Shown: piece by piece, positions 29,948 to 41,624 of the stretch
Layout of the letters: every line of letters begins with the position of its first letter
Numbering within the stretch: position 1 is the stretch's first letter
Source of the DNA: Notolepis coatsorum
Lineage: Eukaryota > Chordata > Actinopteri > Aulopiformes > Paralepididae
Reading direction: 5' to 3'
Length of the DNA: 64,000 nucleotides
NCBI GenBank assembly: GCA_963971535.1
Contig: OZ020599.1
Coordinates: forward strand, 96,787,776-96,851,775
Notes under the pieces: generated by a model
Database searches by the model: none
What the model saw: the letters and a program-made list of their open reading frames with translations, nothing else
Told to the model about the DNA's origin: nothing
Made by a program: the position numbers and the translations under genes

Positions 29948-32900
29948 GTGCTAAACACATCAGCTGACCGGACAGTAGGGGACTTTACAACCCAGACGGC
30001 AGGCACACCCCAGCTAGTAGAGGGTGCTGCTGCCACACCACAGTTAGATCAGACGGCAGGCACACCCCAGCTAGTAGAGGGTGCTGCTGCCACACCGCAG
30101 TTAGATCAGACTCTGAGAACAGAGTCAGACCCGACTGACACCCCCCAGCGGCCTGAAGAGAAGAAGAGACACCAGGTGGCAGTCTCGTGTAGTAAAGACA
30201 TAACTACCTTCTCGCCACTGGATACCGCCAACCAAGATGAGTATGAGCAAGATGAGCCTGAAGAAGAAGAGGAGAGTGACTCCGCTGAAAACGACTCGCA
30301 ACCTGGAGAGGATATCAATCCCCCAGACAGAGTGGAGCCACGCGGCAGGCAGGACTTCAATCACTTCCAACCAGGAGAGTTCTTCCTAGACACTCGCAGA
30401 ACTAGTAGGCCCCCCAGCAGAGCACAAAGCAGAGGGAGCGTTACCAGCCAAACAGAATTCATATTCCAATGCATGCAACAACAACGCGAAGATGCGCTCG
30501 ACAGAGAGAGAAGAGCCGCGGAAGCACTGGAGCGGGAGCGCGATAGAGCGGCAGCCCAGGCCTTGGAGTACACCCGGCTCGCTACCGCCCAACTGCAATC
30601 GGCCTCTGCCTCCAGGCAATCATCAAGAGCATCCACTAGGAATAACTCACCCCAGCGCCGCCAGCCTGAAAGGGAGGAGCACCCGGCTACGTATCCCCGA
30701 CCCCGAACAAGGGACAAGGCCGACTCCGAAGACCTGGAAAGGCGACTGGCTCGTCTGCAGGAGGAATATACGGCACCAAGAGAGGTGCCACCCCGCTCTC
30801 AATGTGAGCGGCTACCCGCCACACACAGAGCAACCTCCAGATCCCATCAACATTGGCCCGTAACTGCACTGGCCCCTAGGTACGACCCGCTCCCACAGCG
30901 CCCACCAGGGAGCGCCATCCCATTCTTCAAAGACAATTCTAGAAGTCAGTACCATGACATGAGGATGTGTCTGGAGTTCCTCCTGGGCGCCGCCAACCAC
31001 AGCGAGCAACAGAAGTTCCTCGAGCTGTCTATGCACTGTACGCTGCCTGCGGCCAAGCTCATATGCACTGCCAACGCATACTCCCCCACCCCCTATACTT
31101 CGTCTCTCCAGGCCCTGGACGAGCGCTGGGGACGCCCGTGGGACCACATATTGGAGGAGATCCACGAGCTGGGAGAAATGGCAGACATAAAGGACGACCA
31201 CGCCCTGGACGCATACTCCTTGAAGGTACAGGCTCTGGTGAGCCTCCTGACGTTTCAAGGAGCCGCCGGCCGCACTGAGCTCTATGCAGGCTCCAACGTA
31301 GAACGCTTCGTCAGGAAGCTTCCAAAGGAAAGGGAAGAGAGGTTCCGACGGGAACACGAGCGTCTCCACCCCCAACAGCCACTGTCTACCCTGATGGAGC
31401 TCTCAGAGTTCCTGAAGTCGGAGATGAGGCACATCCGCCTCCCCAAGCGGGAAGAGCCGAGAGGCAGTGGACGAGACAAGTCCGACCGAACGGGGCGGCC
31501 CGTTAGGGTGCTGACCACCGTACATGAAACCAGATCAAAGGAGCACCAAGGGCCCCCGAAAGGCCAACGAGGCTTCTCCTCCCAGAAGAAAGGAGAGAAG
31601 AAGACTCCGCCGCCATGCCAGTGCTGCACAGAGGTCCACTGGCTAGACAACTGTCCCGTGTTCAAGGAGAAGACTACAGAGGAAAAGAAACAGTGGATAA
31701 TAGAGAATAAGCGGTGCTGGAAGTGCGCCCGTGAGCACAGAGCAAAGGACTGCACCCTCAAGGGACCCTGCAGACAGAGCGGGTGCGGGAAGATCCACCT
31801 CACGGCCCTCCACGACCTCAACAATAGAGACGACAAGGCTAAGCCTTATGTGGCGGAAGTCCGTGATGAGCCCTCTAGAGAGCTACGCAACTACTACGTG
31901 GGCCCCGTGAGGGGCAGCACTCCCCGCGTGCTGTTGAAGATTGTGCCGGTGGTCCTGCGGAACCGCGACAAGACTCTGGAGACCTACGCGGTTATTGACG
32001 ATGGCTCGGAGCGCACGCTGCTGATGCGTGAGGCTGCCATCGCCCTTGGACTCGTGGGCGACGCAGAGGAGCTGGATCTCCTCACCATCCAACCAGGGCG
32101 CACCACTATTCAAGGAGAAAGTGTGGCCCTCACCCTCACACCGGCCGGACGGCCGAAGGAAGTCTTCAAAGTGAGCCGCGTATTCACAGCTGCCGGGTTG
32201 TGCCTCTCCAGTTACGGCTACCCGATGGAGTCCCTCATGAAGAGGTACCCACATCTCCGTAATCTGGGGATCAACGCTGCAATGGAGGTGAAGCCCACCC
32301 TCCTGCTCGGCTCCGATAATGTGAACCTCACTTTACCCAAGCACATCATCCCGGGTCCACCCGGATGTCCCGTCGCCCTGGAGACTCCGCTAGGCTGGAC
32401 CCTGCAGGGCCCCATCAGTCTAAGAAATCTGAACGCCCGTCAGACCCACTGCCTCTTCATTGGAGCGGGGCACGAAGACGAGGCATTGCTGGAGAATGTT
32501 CAGAGGTTATGGCAGCTGGACATTGCTCCATACAAAAATGAGAAGATACACACTCGCTCCAAAGAAGATAAGGCGGCGATGGATCTTCTCCAAGCCAAGA
32601 CCAAGCGTGTCTGCGTGCGCGGTGTCCTCAGATACGCCACACCGCTCTTGAGAAGAGAGCCCATGCCGACCTTCAAGGTTCCCCCAGGAGTAGCGAAGCC
32701 GTGTCTGCTTAGCACTGAAAGAAGACTCAGCAGAGACCCCGAGACGGCTGCCGCCTACGCCACAGAAATGAGCAAGCTCATAGAGTCTGGACTCGTCAGG
32801 AGGCTGAAGCCTGAGGAGGCGGAAAGGAGTACCGAGTCATGGTACCTTCCACACCATAACGTTAAGCACAACGGAAAGAACAGAGTGGTCTTTAATTGCA

Positions 32901-35824
32901 GCTTTCAAGTGCGCCAGCAGAACCTCAACCGCTATCTCCTGCCCGGTCCGACTCTGACCCCTCCTCTCCTCGGAGTCATGGTGCGCTTCCGACGACAGAA
33001 GACCGCCATCAGTGGCGACATCAAACGCATGTTCCATCAGGTGTGTTTGCTCGACGAAGATAAGCCACTCATGAGGTTCTTGTGGAGAGAAAACCCAGAC
33101 GACCCGGAACCGTCCATCTATCAGTGGGAGGTGCTGCCCTTCGGGACGACCTGCAGCCCGTGTTGCGCCACCTACGCCCTGCAGCTTCATGTCGACGACG
33201 GCGCCGCACCCCCCGGAGTCTCCGATGCTGTCCACCACAGTTTCTATGTGGACAACTGCCTCCACAGCGTGGAGACCGCGGAAGAGGCCTACAAGCTGGT
33301 GCATGACATACGCACCTTCCTGGCCACCGCTGGCTTTGAGGTCCGCCAGTGGGCCACCAACGACCCTGAGGTCGTCCGAGACCTCCCAGACGAAGCGAAG
33401 GCTGACAGCAGCGAGACCTGGCTCTCCCAGTCAAGTGAGGACGCCCAGGAAATGACTCTGGGTCTCCTCTGGCGTTTCAAGTCTGACACCCTGTGTTACC
33501 GGCAAAAGAAAATCGAAACTCGCCATTACGTAACCAGGAGGTCGATCTACAGTACTCTGGCGAGTCAATATGACCCGTTGGGTTACATCAACCCCTACAC
33601 GACTCGTGCCAAGGCTCTGGTCAGCGAGCTGTGGACTGAGGCGAAGGGATGGGATGACCCCCTACCAGAGACACTCGGGGCGAAGTGGAAGAAGTGGGAA
33701 GAAGAGCTCCCCACCCTCCAACAGATCGAGTTTCCCAGGAGCTACTTTCCCTCGAGCGTCAGTCTGACCGGCAGCCAGCTCTCCCTTCATGTATTCTGTG
33801 ACGCGTCTGAGAAGGCATATGGTGCAGTAGCGTACCTGCGCGCGGTGGAGCCCGACGACACAGTCCACGTCTCCTTCATTCTTGCACGCTCAAGAGTTGC
33901 ACCCAAGAAGCAGCAATCCATTCCCCGGCTGGAGCTCTGCGCAGCTCTAAGTGGAGCCCAGTTGGGAAAGATGCTGAAGGAAGAGCTGCACCTCCCCCTT
34001 CACGTGGTGTCGATGTGGTCTGACTCCACAACAGTCATCCAGTGGATCCAGTCGACTTCGTGCAGATATAAAGTATTCGTGGGAACAAGGGTGACAGAGA
34101 TCCAAGAACTTGTGGGGATCAGCTGCTGGCGATACGTTTCGACAGATGTCAACCCGGCGGACGTGATCACCAGAGGTGCGACCCTCGAGGAATTGGCACG
34201 TCCCAACCTCTACCACCGTGGACCCGACTACCTACGCAAGCCAGAAGAAGACTGGTCTTCTCCTCCAAACTTGGAGAACGCAGAGGTGGAGGTGGAACTT
34301 AAGAAGTCCATCTTCTGCGGCCTCACTGGACTCCAAGACCCTTCAAATACTGACGGTCCCAAGGTTGAGGATTGCCAGACCCTAGAAGAGCTCCAAGTAC
34401 GTACCTTCCACCACCGGAACCCCGGTCCCGGAGACCCGACCCCTCTCAGCGCCGACGACTACGCCGCAGCTGAGATCATGTTGCTGCAGAGGGTGCAGCG
34501 TGAGGTCTTCCAGATCGAGATGGCGTGCTTGGGACGGAAGATGGAGCTACCAAGAGACAGCAAGCTGAGGCTACTGGCCCCCGAACTGGACGAGAAAGAC
34601 CTCATACGTGTCGGAGGCCGCCTACGACGGGCTCAGGGCCTCACTGAGGACAGCAAACACCCCATCCTACTCCCCTCGAAGCATCCGGTGACTAACTTGG
34701 TGATTCGTCACTATGACACCAAATTGTATCACCCTGGAGCGGAGCGGCTCTTCGCGGAGCTCAGGAGAAGGTTCTGGATACTTCGCGGCCGGGAGGCTGT
34801 GCGGCGTTACCAACGGTCATGCACAGACTGCCAGAAGCTCAGAGCCCAACCCATCATGCCACGAATGGCTGACCTCCCATCCTGCCGCCTCCGTCTCCAA
34901 GAAGCGCCCTTCCACAACACGGGCATGGACTGCTTCGGGCCCTTCACCATCAAGGCGGAGATCGGGAGAGCAACTGCTAAGAGATGGGGAATCATCTTCA
35001 AGTGCCTCACCACGAGAGCCTTCCATCTCGAGGTGCTGGCTGAAATGACAACAGACAGCTTCCTCCAGTCATTCCGTCGATTTACTGGAAGGAGAGGGCG
35101 ACCCCATACCTTATGGTCTGATCACGGGATGAATTTCAAGGGAGGAGAAGCTGAACTCATCAAGAGTTACCACCAGATGAGTGAGGAGTTGAGGGACGAG
35201 CTGGCCTCCCAACAGGTCACCTTCTCCTACAACCCTCCAAATGCACCCCACTTCGGTGGAACGTGGGAGAGAGAGGTCAAGTCAGTAAAGGCTGCTCTAG
35301 CAGCCGCGCTCAGAGGACAGGTTCCGAAGGCAGAGGTCTTCAACACCGTGCTGGTGGAGATTGAAGCCATTCTGAATTCCAAGCCACTGGGGTACGTCAG
35401 TAGCGACGCGGCCGATCTCGACCCCATAACACCCAACAGCCTTTTGATGGGGCGGCGAGACGCGGCCCTTCCCTTTGCGGTCTACGCCTCCACCGAGATC
35501 ATCGGCAGAAGACAATGGAGGTATAGTCAGGCTTTAGCCGACCAATTCTGGAAGAGGTTCACCACCGAATATCTCCCATCGCTGCAAGGCCGCCGCAAGT
35601 GGATCACTGAAAGAGGCAACCTAGAACCAGGAACCCCAGTCATGATCGTGGATCAGGCGCTTCCCCGAGCCCGCTGGCTCACCGGAGGGGTGAAGAGTGT
35701 GGTAAAAGGGCAAGACGGAAGAGTCCGCTCGGCTATCGTGGATGTCGGAGGAAGAACATACCACAGACCAGTGGCTCGACTGATCCGACTACCCCCGTAC
35801 TCTGACTCTGACCAGCCTGAGTGA
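29948..35824 (+). CDS. BEL/Pao Gag-Pol polyprotein
   Basis: A 1958-codon open frame. The coordinate start is a GTG; the frame stays open upstream to a stop at 29816 but contains no ATG there. Order: acidic and coiled gag region (with a 19-residue direct duplication at the N-terminus and an ERERDRAAAQALE coil), zinc knuckle CWKCAREHRAKDC (~589), aspartic protease YAVIDDGSERTLL (~680), RT with SGDIKRMFHQV and FYVDNC (~1100, the form I recall from other fish BEL copies), RNase H VFCDASEKAYGAVAYL (~1280), integrase with MDCFGPF (~1660), SDHGMNF (~1724) and GGTWEREVKS (~1773), and a C-terminal region of the DUF5641 type. No internal stop. Confidence 0.95.
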   Translation: MLNTSADRTVGDFTTQTAGTPQLVEGAAATPQLDQTAGTPQLVEGAAATPQLDQTLRTESDPTDTPQRPEEKKRHQVAVSCSKDITTFSPLDTANQDEYEQDEPEEEEESDSAENDSQPGEDINPPDRVEPRGRQDFNHFQPGEFFLDTRRTSRPPSRAQSRGSVTSQTEFIFQCMQQQREDALDRERRAAEALERERDRAAAQALEYTRLATAQLQSASASRQSSRASTRNNSPQRRQPEREEHPATYPRPRTRDKADSEDLERRLARLQEEYTAPREVPPRSQCERLPATHRATSRSHQHWPVTALAPRYDPLPQRPPGSAIPFFKDNSRSQYHDMRMCLEFLLGAANHSEQQKFLELSMHCTLPAAKLICTANAYSPTPYTSSLQALDERWGRPWDHILEEIHELGEMADIKDDHALDAYSLKVQALVSLLTFQGAAGRTELYAGSNVERFVRKLPKEREERFRREHERLHPQQPLSTLMELSEFLKSEMRHIRLPKREEPRGSGRDKSDRTGRPVRVLTTVHETRSKEHQGPPKGQRGFSSQKKGEKKTPPPCQCCTEVHWLDNCPVFKEKTTEEKKQWIIENKRCWKCAREHRAKDCTLKGPCRQSGCGKIHLTALHDLNNRDDKAKPYVAEVRDEPSRELRNYYVGPVRGSTPRVLLKIVPVVLRNRDKTLETYAVIDDGSERTLLMREAAIALGLVGDAEELDLLTIQPGRTTIQGESVALTLTPAGRPKEVFKVSRVFTAAGLCLSSYGYPMESLMKRYPHLRNLGINAAMEVKPTLLLGSDNVNLTLPKHIIPGPPGCPVALETPLGWTLQGPISLRNLNARQTHCLFIGAGHEDEALLENVQRLWQLDIAPYKNEKIHTRSKEDKAAMDLLQAKTKRVCVRGVLRYATPLLRREPMPTFKVPPGVAKPCLLSTERRLSRDPETAAAYATEMSKLIESGLVRRLKPEEAERSTESWYLPHHNVKHNGKNRVVFNCSFQVRQQNLNRYLLPGPTLTPPLLGVMVRFRRQKTAISGDIKRMFHQVCLLDEDKPLMRFLWRENPDDPEPSIYQWEVLPFGTTCSPCCATYALQLHVDDGAAPPGVSDAVHHSFYVDNCLHSVETAEEAYKLVHDIRTFLATAGFEVRQWATNDPEVVRDLPDEAKADSSETWLSQSSEDAQEMTLGLLWRFKSDTLCYRQKKIETRHYVTRRSIYSTLASQYDPLGYINPYTTRAKALVSELWTEAKGWDDPLPETLGAKWKKWEEELPTLQQIEFPRSYFPSSVSLTGSQLSLHVFCDASEKAYGAVAYLRAVEPDDTVHVSFILARSRVAPKKQQSIPRLELCAALSGAQLGKMLKEELHLPLHVVSMWSDSTTVIQWIQSTSCRYKVFVGTRVTEIQELVGISCWRYVSTDVNPADVITRGATLEELARPNLYHRGPDYLRKPEEDWSSPPNLENAEVEVELKKSIFCGLTGLQDPSNTDGPKVEDCQTLEELQVRTFHHRNPGPGDPTPLSADDYAAAEIMLLQRVQREVFQIEMACLGRKMELPRDSKLRLLAPELDEKDLIRVGGRLRRAQGLTEDSKHPILLPSKHPVTNLVIRHYDTKLYHPGAERLFAELRRRFWILRGREAVRRYQRSCTDCQKLRAQPIMPRMADLPSCRLRLQEAPFHNTGMDCFGPFTIKAEIGRATAKRWGIIFKCLTTRAFHLEVLAEMTTDSFLQSFRRFTGRRGRPHTLWSDHGMNFKGGEAELIKSYHQMSEELRDELASQQVTFSYNPPNAPHFGGTWEREVKSVKAALAAALRGQVPKAEVFNTVLVEIEAILNSKPLGYVSSDAADLDPITPNSLLMGRRDAALPFAVYASTEIIGRRQWRYSQALADQFWKRFTTEYLPSLQGRRKWITERGNLEPGTPVMIVDQALPRARWLTGGVKSVVKGQDGRVRSAIVDVGGRTYHRPVARLIRLPPYSDSDQPE

Positions 35825-35880
35825 CTACTAGACATTCAGCAGACCTCAGTACTGATTAGCGCCGCAAATCAGGGGGCGGC

Positions 35881-37086
35881 TGTGCTGAAGGGTCTGCAAT
35901 TAGGTAAAATTAGACCTAAAATAATCCCCCTTTAAGTTAATATGTGGGAGTTAAGTTATTATTTACCACATAATGTTACACTGTCTGCCTATTGATGGCA
36001 TCTCAGGTTATATGACGGTGCTGCCATCTAGTGGGCCAGAGGTGGTAGTGTTCCCTCGTATCTGCGTCACTTCCTCTAATGAGCTTGTTGACGTTGAACT
36101 TGACCGGACACCCAGCGAGAGCAGACGTACACCCAGCGTTGCTCTCGTTAACGTTATAGTTTGACGGTGACCAAGTATGTAAAGTGGCTTACCAAGCGGA
36201 CATTATACCACCAAGAGAGAGTGAGTTTTAGTACCCAGCTAATTTGATGTTTAGTAAACGTCTGGGATTAGCATATTACAGCGGACTATAGTATTCCCCA
36301 TCTATCGTTACCAGTTAGCCGAAGCTAGCTAGCTCGGCGCTAATACCTAAAGTAGCTTCGGCTCATGCTTCGATAGCTGCTCTATACTGGACATATCAGT
36401 CGATATATAACACAGACCAGAGAACATTTAGATAGGGTCTGTGTCGCTGTAAAAGGACACAACTAGTCCTAAGAAGTAGCCATAGCAGTAGCCTGTGGTA
36501 CAGAGGGGACCAGCGTGTCTGCAGCAGCTGTCGGCGTGCGCCGTGCAGCACCACGGAGCGGAGCGAGACACTCGGATCCACCACAGCGGTGCATCTGGTC
36601 TGCAGGAGCAGACTGGTGGCGCCTATTGGACCGGGCAGCGTCTTCCCGCCCTCATCACCACGCAGCGGTCTACTACTCCTCATCACAGAACTCATCCGGG
36701 TCCTTTTCTCACCCCCCAGGATTATTAACTCTCTCCATCTCTCTCATCCTGCAGAGGGAATTGTTCCTCTGACAGTGGTAACCGCGACAACGTTTGGCCA
36801 GAACACTTTAATAGAACTATTTGGGCGCCCATCTAAATTTAGTAATAGTATTTAATTAGGCATTGTGTAACGTGATAACAATATTTTGTATGTATCTTTT
36901 TTCCCCTTTTTTGCTTATATAAAAGCATTATGATTCAAACAGTTTCCTCGCTCTTTCTAGTTTAGGTGACTCCATTTTAAGTTATTCACTCAGTTGTGTA
37001 TTTGGTACAATTAGTTTAAGAGTTAAGGCATCCTACCACACCCCCTAAGGTGATAATTATATACAGTCCTCTAAGCTCCCGCACAA
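35881..37086 (+). repeat. 3' LTR of the BEL element
   Basis: Same length as the 5' LTR with one visible substitution. The right flank TAATA matches the left target duplication. Confidence 0.93.
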
Positions 37087-37091
37087 ATAAT

Positions 37092-37846
37092 ATTTACTCA
37101 TTTTAAGTATGTTTGTGTTTCCAATGCACAATATAACGTTATTATATTAAAAAAGAAATACTTGTTTTCTTGAACAGGAAGTGACTTTTTTTTTTATTTT
37201 TTCGTATTTCTCGCCCGGGCTAGAAGCGATAGCGCTCTGAGTGCGCGTCACAGTTTGATCGCTGTCTCCGTCACAGCCAATCAGTGCATACGGCGTTGTG
37301 CGTTGAAATATGACTATTATGTTGGAATCCGAGCGCGATTTGAAGCGGTCTAGGCAGCAGCGTGAACTTCCGTGAAGAATTTCCATAGCCGCATTTCGCG
37401 GAGATGCTCTCTGATTGGCCGACGCCAGTATTTTTTTCCATGGCAGAATTTCACAGAGACGATCTCTGATTGGCCGAATCCAATTTCTAATGTTCCAATT
37501 CTAGCTTCTAGCTTGGTTCCTAGGTTGGTCCTAGGTTGGTCGGTGGAGATAGTTGTGTTGTTGTGAGATGCATGCAGCTGTTTGTCTTAGACGAGCGTGC
37601 CGTGACTGCAAGTTCTTTAGACTGTTAAGCTTAGGCACTCTTTCAAAGTTGGTTAAGGTTAGAGTTTGTCTTAGAGCATGGCGATAGAACGCCAGGTAGT
37701 TTGCAGTCTGTTCGAGCGGAAATGGACAAAGGAATGTACTTGTTGAGTGTTGTGCTAACGAGCTCAGCTAACACTTGGCTAACAAGCTATATGGCGGATT
37801 ATACACGTTTATCAAGCTCTCCTGCCCTGGACGTTTCAACTAAACA

Positions 37847-37849
<3 letters not shown>
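37092..37849. other. hAT-like element interior with a shared repeat
   Basis: Contains two similar segments with CTCTGATTGGCCGA and a stretch (37605-37725) recurring in reverse complement at 57128-57250 (TTGGTTAAGGTTAGAGTTTG; GCGATAGAACGCCAGGTAGT). No coding signal. Confidence 0.6.

Positions 37850-37938
<89 letters not shown>
37850..37938. repeat. (CT)n microsatellite
   Basis: Pure CT dinucleotide, about 90 bp. Confidence 0.97.
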
Positions 37939-37943
<5 letters not shown>

Positions 37944-38623
37944 TAACGTTAACGTTTGTAAATAGTTTTTTTTAGGAGCAGTACTACTGCTGGCCATTCA
38001 TGAAGCGAGACATTGCTGATTGTTTATTTATTTTATAACACAAGACTATGACTACCAACTGCCTAGCCAGCCGTGTATCAATCTTGGATGCAATAATAAC
38101 GTTACTTACCACACTCAAGTTCAAGTTCAAGTTCTTTAATAGTTGTCATACAGAAGTACAGAATACTTTCATACAAAATGCTTCTTACTGTTACGCTCCA
38201 GAGACTGTGCTAGACAAGATAGTATCAAATAACATAATAACATAATATAGCATGAATTTAGAAGAAGAAAATGAGGTCACAGTTGTTCGGTATAGACATA
38301 TGTACAATGTTCTGAGTTACCATATAATATACAATACACAATACTATGCAGTGTACTAATGTACAGTACTATCTAGTGCAAAGCAGAAATGGGATGAGGT
38401 ACAATTTTAGGTACAATTTACAGTAAGGTGTACGAGTTGTAGTGCAATCCTTCATCCATAAATATAAAGTGTGGGGAGTGGGTGCTACAGTGTGTTTGTT
38501 TAAAGTGGGTGTGTGCTATAAAGTGTGTGTAGTGGGTGCTACAGTGTGTTTGTTTAAAGTGAGTGTGTGCGTGTGGATGTGTGTGCTATGTGTGTTTGGT
38601 GGTTGTTGTTGTGTAGTGTTCAT

Positions 38624-40105
38624 TCATTGTTCGTTTAGCAGCCTGATGGCCTGGGGATAGAAGCTACTTCTGAGTCTTTCTGTGCTCGCCTTGAGACTCC
38701 TGTATCGCTTGCCTGACGGCAGCAGTTCAAAGAGGCAGTTGTTCGGGTGGCTCGAGTCCTTAATAATTCTCTTAGCCTTCCCCTTGCAACGCTTGTAGTA
38801 AATGTTCTGGAGGGTGGGGAGCCCCCCTCCAATTGTGCGTTCGGCTGAACGTGTCACTCTTTGTAGTCTGCTTTGGTCTTTTGCAGTGCTATTCCCAAAC
38901 CAGGAGGTGATGTTGCCGGTCAAGATGCTCTCTATTGTACATGAGTAGAAGTTCTTAAGGATCTTCTGGCTGACTTGGAACTTCCTTAGGCGCCTGAGGA
39001 AGTAGAGGCGTTGTCGTGCCTTCTTCACCACACTGTTAATGTGTATGGTCCATTTCAAGTCCTCGGATATGTGGGCTCCGAGGTACTTGAAGCTGTTGAC
39101 TCTCTCAACCGGTGCCCCGTCGATGCTGAGGGGGCTGTAGTCCTTGACCCCCGACCTCCTGAAGTCCACAATCATCTCCTTTGTTTTGCTGACGTTCAGG
39201 GAGAGGCTGTTTTCCTGGCACCATCCCGCCAGGACCTTGACCTCTTCCAGGTAGGCCCTCTCGTCGTTGGCAGAGATCAGGCCCACCACCACTGTGTCGT
39301 CAGCAAATTTGACGATTGTATTGCTACTCCACTGAGCCACACAGTCGTGTGTGTACAGGGAGTAGAGGAGGGGACTCAGAACACAGCCCTGGGGGGCCCC
39401 TATGTTGAGGGTGATGGATGAGGAGGTGCAGTTGCCTGCTCTCACCACCTGGGGTCTGCCAGTCAGGAAGTCCAAGACCCACTGGCAGAGGTCATAGCCC
39501 AAGCCCAGGTCCCTGAGCTTGGCTATGAGTATGGAGGGGACTATGGTATTGAATGCCGAGCTGTAGTCGATGAATAGCATTCTCACATAGTTCCCCTGCC
39601 TCTTGTCCAGGTGTGATGCTGCTGTGTGCAGCACATGGGATATGGCGTCCTCCGTGGACCTGTTGGGGCGGTATGCAAATTGCAGGGGGTCCATGTTGAT
39701 GGGGAGGGAGGAGCAGATGTAGCCCTTTACTAGCTTCTCAAAGCACTTCATGGCTATGGAGGTGAGAGCTACAGGGCGGTAGTCGTTGAGGCAAGCAGGC
39801 TTGGATTTTTTGGGTACAGGGATAATAGTGGACTTCTTCAGGCAGGTGGGGATGACAGCCTGTTCTAAGGACAGGTTAAATATGTCAGTGAATACTGGGG
39901 CCAGTTGGTCGGCACAGACTTTTAGGACGCGGCCGGGGATGCCGTCCGGACCTGCTGCCTTCCTGATATTCACTTTTTTAAAGGTCCGCCTCACCTCATG
40001 CTCTGTTACCCTGAACACTGCGCCTCCATCAGCAGCCGACCCCCCCCCCCCCCATTGCCGAGGCTTGTGAGCTGGTGTTGTTATCACCAGCATCAAACCT
40101 CGCAT
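38624..40105 (-). CDS. LINE reverse transcriptase part
   Basis: A 493-codon frame. It includes [20 protein letters not shown] (RT motif 0/1), [31 protein letters not shown], the catalytic [20 protein letters not shown] and the C-terminal [12 protein letters not shown]. It lacks its own natural start: it overlaps the endonuclease frame and the two are joined in other fish copies. The break is in the G/C homopolymer at 40041-40054. Confidence 0.9.
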   Translation of the reverse strand: MRGLMLVITTPAHKPRQWGGGGSAADGGAVFRVTEHEVRRTFKKVNIRKAAGPDGIPGRVLKVCADQLAPVFTDIFNLSLEQAVIPTCLKKSTIIPVPKKSKPACLNDYRPVALTSIAMKCFEKLVKGYICSSLPINMDPLQFAYRPNRSTEDAISHVLHTAASHLDKRQGNYVRMLFIDYSSAFNTIVPSILIAKLRDLGLGYDLCQWVLDFLTGRPQVVRAGNCTSSSITLNIGAPQGCVLSPLLYSLYTHDCVAQWSSNTIVKFADDTVVVGLISANDERAYLEEVKVLAGWCQENSLSLNVSKTKEMIVDFRRSGVKDYSPLSIDGAPVERVNSFKYLGAHISEDLKWTIHINSVVKKARQRLYFLRRLRKFQVSQKILKNFYSCTIESILTGNITSWFGNSTAKDQSRLQRVTRSAERTIGGGLPTLQNIYYKRCKGKAKRIIKDSSHPNNCLFELLPSGKRYRSLKASTERLRSSFYPQAIRLLNEQ

Positions 40106-41624
40106 AGAAGGTATTGAGGTCGTTTGCTAAGGAGATGTCATTGTTCAGTTTGAGGGAGGCGCCTTTGTAGTCTGTCATCGTTTTGAGCCCCTGCCACATA
40201 GCTCTAGAGTCAGCTTGTTCAAACTGGAGTTCAATTTTATCCCTGTAGCGCCGTTTGGCCTCTGACACTGTCCTCCTTACGTTGTGTTGCGCCACCTTGT
40301 GGTCATTCATGTTGCCTGCCACTAGGCCGTCATTGTATGCTTTGGTGCGCTCTCTCAGAGCTTCACGGACGGATTTGTCTACCCAGGGTTTTTGATTTGG
40401 GTAAACTTTCATTTTGGTAGTGGGGATTGTTTCTTTCACCCTAGTACAGACATAGTCCAGCACTGTCTCCGTGTAGGCATTAATGTTATCTGTGTCGCGG
40501 AATACAATCCAGTCTGTGTTGTGGAACACTGACCGGATCGTATCCTCTGACGTCACATCCCATTTCTGCACCTCTCGCGAGACTACGGGAGTACTTTTAA
40601 TTCTTTGTCTGTACTTTGGTGTAAGGAAAATGGATGCGTGATCTGACTTGCCAAAGCCACTATCAGAATGAGCCTTGTAGCCACCTTTAAATTGCGTGTA
40701 ACAGTGATCTAGGATGTTACCGCCTCTGGTGTTGCAAGTCACATGCTGGTAGAAATCAGGCAATACCTTTCTCAGATTGGCGCTATTGAAATCTCCCAGT
40801 ACCAAAATGGCGGCGTTAACGTTCGTCGCTTGTATACTATTTACCTCGTCATGGAGTCTGGAGAGCGCGGCGTTGTTGTTGGCTTGCGGTGGAATATACA
40901 CTCCGACCAGGATGATCGCCGTTAACTCCCTCGGGAGGAAGAAAGGACGACACTTGATGGTTATATATTCCAGTTCTGGGGAGCAGTGATTGGATAATTC
41001 CTTCACATTCGTTGGATCACTCCAATTTTTGTTAAACATGAAGGCAATACCTCCACCACGTTGTTTACCGGACTCTGATTGTGTCCGATCCTTCCTATGG
41101 ATAAAGAAGTGATCCACTGGTTGAATCGCGTGATCTGGAACCTCCGGTGTTAGCCATGTTTCGGTGAAGCAAAGGACATTGCAGTCCCTAACGTCTCTTT
41201 GATATTGAATCCTTGCTCGGATGTCATCCAGTTTATTGTCTATTGATTGTACATTGGCTAGCAATATACTGGGAAGTGGTGTACGGTGTCGTCTGGATCT
41301 CAGTCTGTTCCGGACCCCGGCTCTCTTTCCTCGTCTTCGCGGCGGCTTCTGGTGGTCTTGTCCATGGCCGGCATAACAAAGGATCTCGGCGGGCCATTTC
41401 TGCTGTTCAGCGATCCGATCCAGAGAGCAATCCAAACGGTAAGTTTTTCTTAATCCAATGTCAATGATTGACTGACGGTCATACACATATAATGCACCAA
41501 CAGTTGGTGCAAATAAAACTCCTAATACTATAAAAATTAACAAAATAAAGCACAGTCTCGTCGGAGCGATCAGAAAGGCAGCCATCAGAGCAGCGCCAGG
41601 TTGACGACTATGTCGATGGCTCAT
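40029..41624 (-). CDS. LINE endonuclease part (APE type)
   Basis: A 531-codon frame from ATG at 41624. Endonuclease motifs: [41 protein letters not shown] and [10 protein letters not shown] (the SDH catalytic end). The N-terminus carries a strongly hydrophobic stretch ([16 protein letters not shown]) before a basic region, unusual for this enzyme. Ends by frameshift in the G-run, just before the RT frame. Confidence 0.88.
   Translation of the reverse strand: MSHRHSRQPGAALMAAFLIAPTRLCFILLIFIVLGVLFAPTVGALYVYDRQSIIDIGLRKTYRLDCSLDRIAEQQKWPAEILCYAGHGQDHQKPPRRRGKRAGVRNRLRSRRHRTPLPSILLANVQSIDNKLDDIRARIQYQRDVRDCNVLCFTETWLTPEVPDHAIQPVDHFFIHRKDRTQSESGKQRGGGIAFMFNKNWSDPTNVKELSNHCSPELEYITIKCRPFFLPRELTAIILVGVYIPPQANNNAALSRLHDEVNSIQATNVNAAILVLGDFNSANLRKVLPDFYQHVTCNTRGGNILDHCYTQFKGGYKAHSDSGFGKSDHASIFLTPKYRQRIKSTPVVSREVQKWDVTSEDTIRSVFHNTDWIVFRDTDNINAYTETVLDYVCTRVKETIPTTKMKVYPNQKPWVDKSVREALRERTKAYNDGLVAGNMNDHKVAQHNVRRTVSEAKRRYRDKIELQFEQADSRAMWQGLKTMTDYKGASLKLNNDISLANDLNTFYARFDAGDNNTSSQASAMGGGGVGC

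Larger units (their letters stand above)
28557..37086 (+). mobile_element. Full-length BEL/Pao LTR retrotransposon
   Basis: An 8530-bp element. LTRs of ~1206 bp lie at 28557-29762 and 35881-37086; by eye they differ at a single site (CCGCGGCAACG versus CCGCGACAACG). Flanked by a 5-bp duplication, TAATA, at 28552-28556 and 37087-37091. The primer-binding site TGGTCCTTCGAACCGG at 29765 is complementary to the 3' end of tRNA-Tyr (acceptor ...CGAAGGACCA). A purine tract, AGGGGGCGG, precedes the 3' LTR. Antisense to asic1. Confidence 0.97.

Noticed and set aside
35973-36855. Second set of the same small frames
   Set aside because: Same as above: they are in the 3' LTR.
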